A stretch of 64,000 nucleotides of DNA from Dyella thiooxydans (GTDB taxonomy: Bacteria > Pseudomonadota > Gammaproteobacteria > Xanthomonadales > Rhodanobacteraceae): assembly GCF_001641285.1 (NCBI RefSeq), contig NZ_CP014841.1:4163173-4227172 (forward strand). The letters run 5' to 3'. Positions 44,326 through 52,264 of the stretch are shown here, one piece after another (position 1 is the stretch's first letter; the number at the start of each line of letters is the position of its first letter). Both the position numbers and the translations under genes were made by a program. The notes under the pieces are model-generated. The model did no database searches and was not told the DNA's origin. It was given only the letters and a program-made list of their open reading frames with translations.

Positions 44326-45207
44326 ATGGCGGATGACGCCGTACCGCGAGAGGACGAGCCGCTTGCCGGCTGGCTGGACCGGATCGAGCGGGACGCCCGG
44401 CTGACCGAGTCCGCTCGCTGGCGCGAGCGCGACGAGGTGCTTGACCAGCTCGACGGGTGGCGGACCGCGGTCGACGCATCGGGCGATCGCACGCTGCCGC
44501 AGCGGTTCGATGTGCTGGAGGCGCGGCTGCAGGCGGTCGACCATGCACTGCATGGGGCGGTGCGCGAGTCGATACGACGCGGCAGCGGGCGCGACGCGCT
44601 GCTCGGCCTGGTCCGCGCCGGCACGACGCCAGGTGTCGGCCAGGCGCCATCCAGCGACCGCTACGACGCCCTCGACGCGCTCATCGGCGGGGTGCTCGAC
44701 CTCGCCCCCGGCGAAAAGGGCCTGCAGCCGCTGGGGAAGGACATGGTGTTCTACCAGCCGACGCCCGCGCGGCACATCTTCGATTCGCTCGAACAACTGC
44801 GACTCGGCTCCGACGACGTATTGATCGATCTGGGTGCCGGCCTGGGGCACATGCCCCTGCTGGCCGCGATCTGCACGCCGGCACGCTGCATCGGTATCGA
44901 ATGGCAGGCGGTCTACGTGGTGGCCGCCCGGGCCCGCGCCGCTGATCTCGGGCTGGACCGCGCCGCGTTCGTGCAGGGCGACCTCTGCGAGGCGGACCTG
45001 GGCGGGGGCACCGTGTTCTATCTCTACACGCCGGTCTCGGGCGCGCTGCTGCGCCGGGTACTCGATCGCCTGCGTGGGGAGGCGGAGCGTCGTCCGATCC
45101 GCCTGTGCACACTCGGACCCTGCACCGAGGTGGTGGCCGGCGAGGCTTGGCTGCGCGCCGAGGGGCCGTGCGATCGGCACCGCCCCGTCGTGTTCCGCAG
45201 CCGCTAG
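44326..45207 (+). CDS. SAM-dependent methyltransferase of unknown substrate
   Basis: The 293-residue product has a helical N-terminal part (1-130) rich in Arg, Asp and Leu, and a class I methyltransferase core with motif I LIDLGAGLGHMPLL at about 168-181 and an acidic loop IGIEWQ. The N-terminal part resembles no domain that I can name. Start: ATG 44326; a GTG at 44317 is also in frame. It follows tsaB by 19 bases and ends seven bases from the convergent yeiH gene. Substrate unknown. Confidence 0.7.
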   Translation: MADDAVPREDEPLAGWLDRIERDARLTESARWRERDEVLDQLDGWRTAVDASGDRTLPQRFDVLEARLQAVDHALHGAVRESIRRGSGRDALLGLVRAGTTPGVGQAPSSDRYDALDALIGGVLDLAPGEKGLQPLGKDMVFYQPTPARHIFDSLEQLRLGSDDVLIDLGAGLGHMPLLAAICTPARCIGIEWQAVYVVAARARAADLGLDRAAFVQGDLCEADLGGGTVFYLYTPVSGALLRRVLDRLRGEAERRPIRLCTLGPCTEVVAGEAWLRAEGPCDRHRPVVFRSR

Positions 45208-45214
45208 CCGCGGC

Positions 45215-46258
45215 TCAGAGCTGGCCCATCACCAGCTGCACCGCGAGGCTGCTCACCGCCACGGCCGCCCACACGCCCAGGCCGAGCAGGATCGGACGCA
45301 CGCCGGTCGATGCCATGCGGCGCAGGTTGGCCGACAGGCCCACCGCGGTCAGTGCGACCACGATCAGGAACTCGGCCGCCTCGTGCAGCGGGCCCTGCAG
45401 CGCTGCCGGTACGAAGCCGGCCGAGCGCACGGCCGAGGCGACCAGGAACCACAGGATGAACCAGGGGAAGATGCGCGACAGCTTGAAGTCGCTGCCGCCG
45501 CGACGCTTCTCGCGCACCGCCACGGCGATCGCCAGCGCGATGCACACCGGGATGATCAGGGTGGCGCGGGTCAGCTTGACGATGGTGGCGAAGTCGCCGG
45601 CCGTGCGGCTGTAGCTGTAGCCGGCGGCGACCACCGACGAGGTGTCGTTGATCGCCGTGCCGGCCCACATGCCGAAGCCGAGGTCGGACAGGTGCAGCAG
45701 ATGGCCGAGCAACGGGAACAGCAGCACCGCGACCAGGTTGAACAGGAAGATGGTGGAGATCGCGAACGCGGTGTCGTGCTCGTCCGGGCGCAGGATCGGC
45801 GTCACCGCGGCGATCGCCGAGCCGCCGCAGATCGCAGTGCCTACGCCGATCAGGATCTTCAGGTCGTCGTGCACGCGCAGCCAGCGGCCGAGCGCCCAGG
45901 CGGAAACGAACGCCACGCTCATCGTCACCAGGGTCACCGACAGCGACTGCAGTCCGGTCTTGGCCACCTGGTCCAGGCTCAGGCCGAAACCGAGGGCGAT
46001 GATCGACCACTGCAGCACCTGCTTGGAGGCGAACTGGATGCCCGGCCGTACCCGCGTCGGCAGGCTGATGAGGTTGGCGACGAGGATACCCAGCACGATG
46101 CCGATCACCGGCCCGCCGACGAGGCGGAAATGCTGGCCGAGCAGATAGGCCGCGATGGCGATCACCAGCGTGAGCACGAGGCCTGGCAGGCGTTCGAGCA
46201 GGGTGGGGGAGGCGCTGCTGGCCGGCGCGGTGGCGGCGGGCGAGTGGGAGGTGGTCAC
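45215..46258 (-). CDS. yeiH: YeiH family putative sulfate exporter
   Basis: This is a 347-residue membrane protein of the YeiH/UPF0324 family with about ten helices. Conserved blocks include GGPVIGIVLGILVAN, GVGTAICGGSAIAAV and MWAGTAINDTSSVVAAG. Members are annotated as putative sulfate exporters; the transported substrate is not established for this one. The GTG start lies at 46256-46258. It is divergent from a LysR-type regulator, as in E. coli, where yeiE and yeiH are neighbours, so the regulator probably controls it. Confidence 0.88.
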   Translation of the reverse strand: MTTSHSPAATAPASSASPTLLERLPGLVLTLVIAIAAYLLGQHFRLVGGPVIGIVLGILVANLISLPTRVRPGIQFASKQVLQWSIIALGFGLSLDQVAKTGLQSLSVTLVTMSVAFVSAWALGRWLRVHDDLKILIGVGTAICGGSAIAAVTPILRPDEHDTAFAISTIFLFNLVAVLLFPLLGHLLHLSDLGFGMWAGTAINDTSSVVAAGYSYSRTAGDFATIVKLTRATLIIPVCIALAIAVAVREKRRGGSDFKLSRIFPWFILWFLVASAVRSAGFVPAALQGPLHEAAEFLIVVALTAVGLSANLRRMASTGVRPILLGLGVWAAVAVSSLAVQLVMGQL

Positions 46259-46302
46259 GGCAAGGCTCCGGTTTCGATGGCGCCATGATCCTCCGGCATC
46301 GT

Positions 46303-46321
46303 ATTCAGAAAAACTTCGAAT
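46303..46321. promoter_or_regulatory. LysR-type operator candidate between yeiH and lysR
   Basis: ATTC, an 11-base spacer and GAAT form an interrupted palindrome containing the T-N11-A pattern of LysR-type sites. It sits centrally in the AT-rich 90-base divergent region. A possible -10 box, TATAAG (46335-46340), lies nine bases before the regulator's start codon. Confidence 0.4.
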
Positions 46322-46348
46322 AACTTACTTGGTGTATAAGATTTCCTG

Positions 46349-47221
46349 ATGATCAACATCAGCCCGCGTCAGCTCCAGGTGTTCGTCCAGGTCGCCACGC
46401 TCGGCAGCGTGCGTGCGGCGGCTGAGCACCTGCACCTGACCCAGCCGGCCGCGAGCATGGCCCTGCGCGACATGGAGCATCAGCTCGCTGCACCGGTGTT
46501 CGACCGCGAGCGGGGGCGCCTGCACCTCAACCCCCGTGGCCGGGAGCTGTTGCCGCTGGCGCAGGAGCTGCTCGAGCGCTACGCCGAGTTCGGTCGCCAT
46601 GGCGCCGGCGACGCGATGCTGGGCGGCGAGCTGCGGGTGGGTACCAGCAACACGGTCGGCAACTACCGGGTGGGCGAGTTGCTGGGGCGCTTCGTCGAGG
46701 CGCACCCGCAGGTGACGATCCGGCTGCGGGTGGCCAACACCGAGGCAATCGCCGCGGCGATGCTCGATCACGCGCTCGATGTGGGTTGCGTGGAAGGGCC
46801 GGTGACCCATCCGCAACTGGAGGTGCGTCCCTGGCGCACCGACAGCCTGGTGGTATGCGCCCGCCCGGATCATCCGCTGGCAAGGCGTCGGCGGCTGGCC
46901 GCCGAGCATTTCGCCGGTGCGCGCTGGGTGCTCCGCGAGCCGGGCTCGGCCACGCGCGCGCTCAGCGAACGGGCGTTGGGCCAGCTGCCGGGCGGGCTGA
47001 CCGTGCTGGAGCTGGACCAGATCGAGGCGATCAAGCAGGCCGTGGTCGCCGGACTGGGCATCGCCTGCCTGCCGGAGGTGGCGGTGACCGATGCGGTGGC
47101 CGCCGGGCGTCTGAAGGTGCTGCACACGCCATTCCTCGACCTGACCCGGCAGCTGTCGATCCTGCTGCACCGGCAGAAGTACCGCGGCGCGGCGATGGAG
47201 GCGTTCCTGCGGACGCTCTGA
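46349..47221 (+). CDS. LysR family transcriptional regulator (YeiE-like)
   Basis: The 290-residue protein has an N-terminal winged helix-turn-helix (residues 5-65, with LGSVRAAAEHLHLTQPAAS as recognition region) and a periplasmic-binding-like effector domain. It resembles YeiE/CysB-type regulators, consistent with the divergent yeiH gene. It ends 12 bases before the convergent ptsI stop. The effector is unknown; a sulfur metabolite is plausible by analogy with YeiE but is inferred from context only. Confidence 0.88.
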   Translation: MINISPRQLQVFVQVATLGSVRAAAEHLHLTQPAASMALRDMEHQLAAPVFDRERGRLHLNPRGRELLPLAQELLERYAEFGRHGAGDAMLGGELRVGTSNTVGNYRVGELLGRFVEAHPQVTIRLRVANTEAIAAAMLDHALDVGCVEGPVTHPQLEVRPWRTDSLVVCARPDHPLARRRRLAAEHFAGARWVLREPGSATRALSERALGQLPGGLTVLELDQIEAIKQAVVAGLGIACLPEVAVTDAVAAGRLKVLHTPFLDLTRQLSILLHRQKYRGAAMEAFLRTL

Positions 47222-47233
47222 ATGCTCTGTCGC

Positions 47234-48985
47234 TCAGGCCGGCACGGTCGGGAGCGTTGCGTCGATCGAGGCCAGCAGGGCTTCCACCTGCTCGTGGGTG
47301 TGCGCGCGGATCAGCTTCGGCGCCATGCGCCGCAGCGTGTCGTGGTCGAGTTCGCCGAGGCGGTCGCGGACCAGCAGCAACTGGCTGGGATGCATGCTGA
47401 ACTCGCACAGGCCCAGCGCCAGCAGCAGCGCGGTGAAGTTCACGTCGCCGCCGATCTCGCCGCACAGGCTGACCGGCTTGCGCACGCGGCGGCCGGCACT
47501 GATGACATGGCAGATCAGCCGCAGCAGCGCCGGATTGAGCGGGTTGTAGACGTTCTCCAGCGCATCGTTGCCGCGATCGGCGGCGAGCACGTACTGGGCC
47601 AGGTCGTTGGTGCCGATGGCCAGGAAGTCGGCATGCTCGAGCAGGGCTCGCACGTTGATCGCCGCGGCGGGCACTTCGATCATCGCACCCAGCGGGAGCT
47701 TTTCCGGCAGGTCCACGCCCTCCTGCTTCAGTTCCTGCCGGGCCAGCTTGAACAGTGTGCGCACGGCGATCATCTCGTCCGGCTGGGTCACCATCGGAAC
47801 CAGCACGCGCATCGGGCCATAGCAGGCGGCGCGCAGGATCGCGCGGATCTGCGTGGTGAACACGGCCGGGTGGCGCAGCGACAGCCGCACGCCGCGCACG
47901 CCGAGCGCGGGATTGTCCTCGCCGCGCAGCGCGATGCCGGCAGCATCGGCCTTGTCCGCGCCGAGGTCCAGCGTGCGGATGGTCACCGGCAGGCCGCCCA
48001 TGCCGATGACCAGGTCGCGATAGGCGATGAACTGCTCGTCCTCACTGGGCAACCCCTTGTGGCGCAGGAACAGGAATTCGGTGCGGTACAGGCCGACGCC
48101 GTCGGCGCCGCGGGCCCGGGCCATGGCCACGTCGGCAGCGGACTCCGCGTTGGCCAGCAGCCGGACGTCGATGCCGTCGCGGGTGCGTGACGGCGCGTTG
48201 GCCAGCTTGGCGAGGCGCCGACCTTCCTGTGCCGCCTCGCGCTGCCAGGCGCGGTAGCGGGCCAGGTCCTGCGCGGTGGGATGGACGATCGCCTCGCCCT
48301 GTTCGGCGTCGAGCAGGATCAGGTCGTCGTCGTGGATGCTCGACAACGCGTCGCGCGTACCCACCAGCATCGGCAGGTCGAGGCTGCGGGCGAGAATCGC
48401 GCTGTGCGAATACGGGCTGCCGGAACTCGCCACCACGCCGAGCAGGCCATGGCCGGCCAGGTGCGCCATGTCGCCCGGTGCGATGGTGTCGGCGATCAGG
48501 ATCTCGCCGACGCGGGCGGCCAGCTTGCGCTCCTCGGCGGTGGTCTGGCGTTGCAGCGCGGAGATCACCCGGTTGATGACCTGGTCGACGTCCTCGCGCC
48601 GGCTGCGCAGATAGGGGTCGTCCATCGCCTCGAACACGGCCGCGATGCGGTCACGCTGCTTTTTCAGCGCGGCACCGGCACGGTAGTGGCCGATGCGGAT
48701 CATGTCGTCCAGCCCGCGCAGCAGTTCGGGGTCGTCCAGCAGCAGGGTGTGCGCGTCGATGAACTCGTTCACCTCGCGCGCCAGTGCTCCATGCAGCTTG
48801 GTGCGCAGGTCGCGCAACTCCTGGCGGGCGGTCTCCAGTGCCAGGTGCAGGCGGTCGAGTTCCGCCCCGACCTCGTCCTCCCCCAGGGGGCGGTTGTCCA
48901 CCGCATAGCGGCTCGGTTGCACCAGTCGCGCACGCCCCAGGCACATGCCCCGGGCGGCGATGGTTCCCGGCAGACTCTGCCTCAT
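47234..48985 (-). CDS. ptsI: Phosphoenolpyruvate-protein phosphotransferase (PTS enzyme I)
   Basis: Enzyme I takes phosphate from phosphoenolpyruvate and passes it to HPr. The 583-residue protein lacks the N-terminal GAF domain of PtsP. It has the phosphohistidine region SSGSPYSHSAILARS (H194), the PEP-binding block GVGLYRTEFLFL, RTLDLGADK, and the active-site cysteine in SLCGEIGGD. It is the last gene of the hprK-rapZ-EIIA-HPr-EI group. A 123-base gap with palindromes separates it from the HPr gene, so it may have separate regulation. No EIIB/EIIC genes are nearby. Confidence 0.92.
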   Translation of the reverse strand: MRQSLPGTIAARGMCLGRARLVQPSRYAVDNRPLGEDEVGAELDRLHLALETARQELRDLRTKLHGALAREVNEFIDAHTLLLDDPELLRGLDDMIRIGHYRAGAALKKQRDRIAAVFEAMDDPYLRSRREDVDQVINRVISALQRQTTAEERKLAARVGEILIADTIAPGDMAHLAGHGLLGVVASSGSPYSHSAILARSLDLPMLVGTRDALSSIHDDDLILLDAEQGEAIVHPTAQDLARYRAWQREAAQEGRRLAKLANAPSRTRDGIDVRLLANAESAADVAMARARGADGVGLYRTEFLFLRHKGLPSEDEQFIAYRDLVIGMGGLPVTIRTLDLGADKADAAGIALRGEDNPALGVRGVRLSLRHPAVFTTQIRAILRAACYGPMRVLVPMVTQPDEMIAVRTLFKLARQELKQEGVDLPEKLPLGAMIEVPAAAINVRALLEHADFLAIGTNDLAQYVLAADRGNDALENVYNPLNPALLRLICHVISAGRRVRKPVSLCGEIGGDVNFTALLLALGLCEFSMHPSQLLLVRDRLGELDHDTLRRMAPKLIRAHTHEQVEALLASIDATLPTVPA

Positions 48986-49020
48986 GCCTGGCTCCCTCCC
49001 TGGGTGGGTCGGTCCATGAC

Positions 49021-49048
49021 CGGTTCGAACCGTGACACGCGCGTGTCA
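49021..49048. promoter_or_regulatory. Two back-to-back perfect palindromes upstream of ptsI
   Basis: CGGTTCGAACCG (49021-49032) is immediately followed by TGACACGCGCGTGTCA (49033-49048); both are perfect palindromes. They lie 36-64 bases before the ptsI start codon. A related imperfect element, CACACTGCGTGTG, lies at 49078-49090. The 16-mer has the TG...CA ends and central CG of a LacI-type operator. The regulator is unknown. Confidence 0.45.
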
Positions 49049-49108
49049 GCCCGGCCAACGACGTGTTGACGGGCTTGCACACTGCGTGTGGTACGGGGTC
49101 GGGGCATA

Positions 49109-49378
49109 TCAGCCGCCTTCGTCGAATTTGCGGTCGAACAGGTCGATCACGGCATCGAGGGCCTGCTGCTCGTCCGGCCCCTCGGTGCGCACGGTGAGCG
49201 TCGTGCCGATACCGGCGGCGAGCATCATCACGCCCATGATGCTCTGCGCGTTGATCTCGCGTCCCTTGCTGATCAGCCAGACGGTCGACTTGAAGCCCTG
49301 CACCAGCTGCACCAGCTTTGCCGAGGCGCGGGCGTGCAGGCCCAGCCGGTTGGATACCACGATTTCTTTCTCAAGCAT
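49109..49378 (-). CDS. ptsH: Phosphocarrier protein HPr
   Basis: HPr relays phosphate between enzyme I and EIIA proteins. The 89-residue protein has the catalytic histidine H15 in RLGLHARAS and the regulatory serine S46 in INAQSIMGV, the residue phosphorylated by HPr kinase, whose gene lies two genes upstream. Its start overlaps the end of the EIIA gene by eight bases, which indicates translational coupling. Confidence 0.95.
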   Translation of the reverse strand: MLEKEIVVSNRLGLHARASAKLVQLVQGFKSTVWLISKGREINAQSIMGVMMLAAGIGTTLTVRTEGPDEQQALDAVIDLFDRKFDEGG

Positions 49379-49763
49379 GGTCGATGAAGATCCCTCCGCG
49401 GCCACCGCTGGCGGCGATTTCCACCAGTTCGTCCAGCGGCCTGTCCGCATAGTTGAGCACGCGCAGCAGCATCGGCAGGTTCAGTCCCGACACGCAGCGA
49501 AGATGGACCCCGAGCGAGGCCAGCGAAAGCCCGATGTTGCAGGGCGTGGCACCGTACAGGTCGGCAAGCACCAGCACGCCGTCGCCCTCGTCGAGTGCGC
49601 GGGCGTGACGGGCGGTGAGCGAGCGCATGACCTCGGTGTCGGCATCCGCGGGGATCTCCACGGCGTCCACCTTGAGCGGCAACCTGGGCATGACGTGCCG
49701 GGCCGCGGAGATCAGCGCATGGCCGACCGCCTCGTGCGTCATCAGCAGGACGCCCACGCTCAT
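49371..49763 (-). CDS. PTS EIIA component, mannose family
   Basis: This 130-residue protein is a stand-alone EIIA of the mannose/fructose (EIIA-Man) type, with the phosphorylatable H10 in GVLLMTHEAVG and the core block DLYGATPCNI. It accepts phosphate from HPr. No EIIB, IIC or IID partner is present in the window, so it probably regulates other processes according to PTS phosphorylation state. It follows rapZ by five bases and overlaps ptsH by eight. Confidence 0.9.
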   Translation of the reverse strand: MSVGVLLMTHEAVGHALISAARHVMPRLPLKVDAVEIPADADTEVMRSLTARHARALDEGDGVLVLADLYGATPCNIGLSLASLGVHLRCVSGLNLPMLLRVLNYADRPLDELVEIAASGGRGGIFIDHA

Positions 49764-49768
49764 CGCCG

Positions 49769-50674
49769 TCACTCCAGTTCGCGATGGAAGGTGAGCACGC
49801 CCTGGTGGCGGGCCCGGAAATGCTCGGCCAGCCGTTCGACCAGGTAGACCGAACGGTGGCGGCCGCCGGTGCAGCCGATCGAGATGGTCACGTAGCTGCG
49901 GTCGTCCGCTTCGAAGCGCGGCAGCCAGGCCTCCAGCCAACGTACGGTGTCGTCCACGTACTCGGCGACCAGCGGGTCGGCTTCGAGGAACTCGCGCACC
50001 GGCGCGTCCTTGCCGGACAGCGGTCGCAGCTTTGGCTGCCAGTGCGGGTTCGGCAGGCAGCGGGCGTCGAATACGAAGTCGGCGTCCAGCGGCAGTCCGC
50101 GCTTGAAGGCGAACGACTGGAACATCACCGTCAGCCCTTCGGTGGCCCGCGCGTAGTCGGTGGCGACCAGTCGTCGCAGCTGGTGCACGTTGAGCTGGCT
50201 GGAGTCGATCACCTTCTCGGCAATGCCCATCAGCGGACGCAGCAGCCTCCGCTCGGCGGCGATGGCGTCGGCCAGCGACACGTTGCGCATGGCCAGCGGG
50301 TGCCTCCGGCGGGTCTCCGAATAGCGCTTGATCAGCACCTCGTCGCGGCAATCGAGGAACAGCAGGTGCACCTGCACACCGGCCTCCGCCAGCTCGGAGA
50401 GCACGCTCGGCATGATCTCGATGTCGTGTTCGCGGTTGCGCGCGTCCACACCCACCGCGATGCGCATCATGCGGCGTCCGCCACGGTCCTCCAGCACGGC
50501 GTTGACCAGTCGCGGCAGCAGGCTCGCCGGCAGATTGTCCACGCAGTAGAACTCGAGGTCCTCCAGCGCGCGCAGCGCCACGGTCTTGCCGCCGCCGGAC
50601 ATGCCGGTGAGCACGACCAGATGCACGGCGTTCGGTCCGGCCTCGGCGATGGCGGTGGTTTCGTTCGTATCCAC
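49769..50674 (-). CDS. rapZ: RNase adapter protein RapZ
   Basis: RapZ is a P-loop protein that in E. coli binds small RNAs and guides RNase E cleavage to control glucosamine-6-phosphate synthase. The 301-residue protein has the Walker A loop GMSGGGKT at 24-31, CVDNLPASLL, and the C-terminal signature IGCTGGRHRSVYL. It starts three bases after hprK. Its link to PTS genes is conserved across proteobacteria. GlmS and the GlmYZ RNAs are not in the window. Confidence 0.94.
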   Translation of the reverse strand: MDTNETTAIAEAGPNAVHLVVLTGMSGGGKTVALRALEDLEFYCVDNLPASLLPRLVNAVLEDRGGRRMMRIAVGVDARNREHDIEIMPSVLSELAEAGVQVHLLFLDCRDEVLIKRYSETRRRHPLAMRNVSLADAIAAERRLLRPLMGIAEKVIDSSQLNVHQLRRLVATDYARATEGLTVMFQSFAFKRGLPLDADFVFDARCLPNPHWQPKLRPLSGKDAPVREFLEADPLVAEYVDDTVRWLEAWLPRFEADDRSYVTISIGCTGGRHRSVYLVERLAEHFRARHQGVLTFHRELE

Positions 50675-50677
50675 GGG

Positions 50678-51628
50678 TCACCAGGGGGGCAGGCGGCGCA
50701 TCTGGTGCGCCTGGCGGTCGATGAAGGTCTGCGCGGGGTCCAGTCCCTTGGTCTTCAGCGCGTGGTTGCGCACGGCCGCCTCCACCAGCACGCCCAGGTT
50801 GCGGCCGGGCGCCACCGGGATGGTGATCATCGGCACCTGTACCTCGAAGATCTCGCGGTGGCCGATGTCGCCGGTGAGGCGGGTGAGCGCGTCGGTGTCC
50901 TCGCCTTCGCGCAGCGGCTTGAGGTGGATCACCAGCCGAAGGTACTTCGAGGCCTTGACCGCTGTGTGTCCGAACATCTCGCGGATGTTCAGCACGCCCA
51001 GGCCGCGCACTTCCAGCAGGTCCTGCAGCAGCTCCGGGCAGGTGCCGTCGATCACGTCCGGCGCGATCAGGGTGAACTCGGTGGCGTCGTCGGCAACCAG
51101 CCGGTGGCCGCGGCTGATCAGCTCGAGTGCCAGCTCGCTCTTGCCGGAACCGGATTCACCCGTGATCAGCACGCCGATCGAGAACACCTCCAGGAACACC
51201 CCGTGCAGGGTGATCCGCGGCGCCAGCATGCGCGCCATGTGGTACTGCATCCAGGTCAGCAGCTCGTGGCCGCGCTTGGAGCTGATCCACAACGGTGTGT
51301 TGGTCTCCTCGGCGACCTCGCGCAGGTCGGAGGGGATCGTCTGGTCCTTGGTGACGATCAGCGCGACCGGCTGGTAGGCCGCGATCTTGTTGATCGCCTC
51401 CCAGCGCTGGCGGGAGTCCAGTTCGTCGAGGTACTTCAGCTCCTCGGTGCCGATGATCTGGATCTTGTTCGGGTAGATCACGTTGAGATAGCCGACCAGC
51501 GATGGGCGGCGCGTCTGCGTGACGCCCCGCTCGAGCACGCGGCCTTCGCCGCGCATGCCGGACACCCAGCGCAGTCCCATGCGCTCGTGCACGCCATCGT
51601 AGAGTTGTCGGGCGGTGAGCCGGTCCAC
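50678..51628 (-). CDS. hprK: HPr(Ser) kinase/phosphorylase
   Basis: HprK phosphorylates and dephosphorylates S46 of HPr in response to metabolite and phosphate levels. The 316-residue protein has the Walker A motif GESGSGKS (157-164), the conserved LHGVFLEVF histidine region just before it, and the signature [15 protein letters not shown]. The start is GTG at 51626-51628. It lies 159 bases downstream of hpf, behind a terminator, so it probably begins a new transcription unit in the place where enterobacteria carry ptsN. Confidence 0.94.
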   Translation of the reverse strand: MDRLTARQLYDGVHERMGLRWVSGMRGEGRVLERGVTQTRRPSLVGYLNVIYPNKIQIIGTEELKYLDELDSRQRWEAINKIAAYQPVALIVTKDQTIPSDLREVAEETNTPLWISSKRGHELLTWMQYHMARMLAPRITLHGVFLEVFSIGVLITGESGSGKSELALELISRGHRLVADDATEFTLIAPDVIDGTCPELLQDLLEVRGLGVLNIREMFGHTAVKASKYLRLVIHLKPLREGEDTDALTRLTGDIGHREIFEVQVPMITIPVAPGRNLGVLVEAAVRNHALKTKGLDPAQTFIDRQAHQMRRLPPW

Positions 51629-51734
51629 GTCGTCGGATCCTCTGCCCCGGCAGGAAGGCCTCAGGTGGCCGGCCAGGTGCGCGGCCTATTGTGCCAGCTT
51701 GGCCGCCAGCGCAGGCGGACCGGATGCCACGCAG

Positions 51735-51764
51735 CAAAAAGGCCCGCCCTGGCAGGGCGGGCCT
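51735..51764 (-). terminator. Rho-independent terminator after hpf
   Basis: On the minus strand an 11-base-pair stem (AGGCCCGCCCT with AGGGCGGGCCT, three-base loop) runs into TTTTT. It separates the Kdo/Lpt/rpoN/hpf unit from the hprK unit. Confidence 0.9.
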
Positions 51765-51787
51765 GGTCGGGACTGCGGTGCCGCGGG

Positions 51788-52117
51788 TCAGCCGACCATG
51801 CGGTCGTCGCGGCGGGCCTCGGCCTTGTGTTTGTCGCAGACCTTGTCGCGGTGCTTGCGCAGCTGGGTCACCAGCTTGTCGAACATCTTGTCGATGGAGA
51901 CGTACATGTCCTGCTCAAAGGCCTCGGCGTGGAGCAGGGCGCCGGAAGAGGTGTGCAGCGTGCCTTCGGCCTTCTGCTGCAGCTTGTCCAGCGAGAGCAC
52001 CACGGAAATGCTCGTCAATCGGTCGTCGAGGCGATTGAGGCGGTCCAGCTGGCCGGTGACATGCGCGCGCATGGCCTCGGTGATTTCGACGTGCTGACCG
52101 CTGAGTTGGAATTGCAT
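51788..52117 (-). CDS. hpf: Ribosome hibernation promoting factor HPF
   Basis: HPF binds the 30S decoding centre and drives formation of inactive 100S ribosomes in stationary phase. At 109 residues it is a short-type HPF. It has the beta-alpha fold with ITEAMRAHVTGQLDRLNRL and the C-terminal DKMFDKLVTQLRKHRDK helix. A very strong ribosome-binding site (AAAGGAGG) precedes the ATG. It follows rpoN, as in most proteobacteria. Confidence 0.93.
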   Translation of the reverse strand: MQFQLSGQHVEITEAMRAHVTGQLDRLNRLDDRLTSISVVLSLDKLQQKAEGTLHTSSGALLHAEAFEQDMYVSIDKMFDKLVTQLRKHRDKVCDKHKAEARRDDRMVG

Positions 52118-52264
52118 GTTGCGCCTCCTTTGGTACGGCCGCTTGCGCGGCGTGGATCGATGCGGCGCCCGGTCATCCGGGGTGCATCCACAGTCATCTC
52201 GTTATCGTCCAGTGGTTCAGACGCCTTGAGGTCCTCGAGGTTCCGCGCAGCGCGCGGCGAGGAT

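Noticed and set aside
49009..49050. GGTTCGAACC resembling a tRNA T-arm
   Set aside because: No acceptor, D or anticodon arms can be folded around it; it is part of adjacent palindromes.
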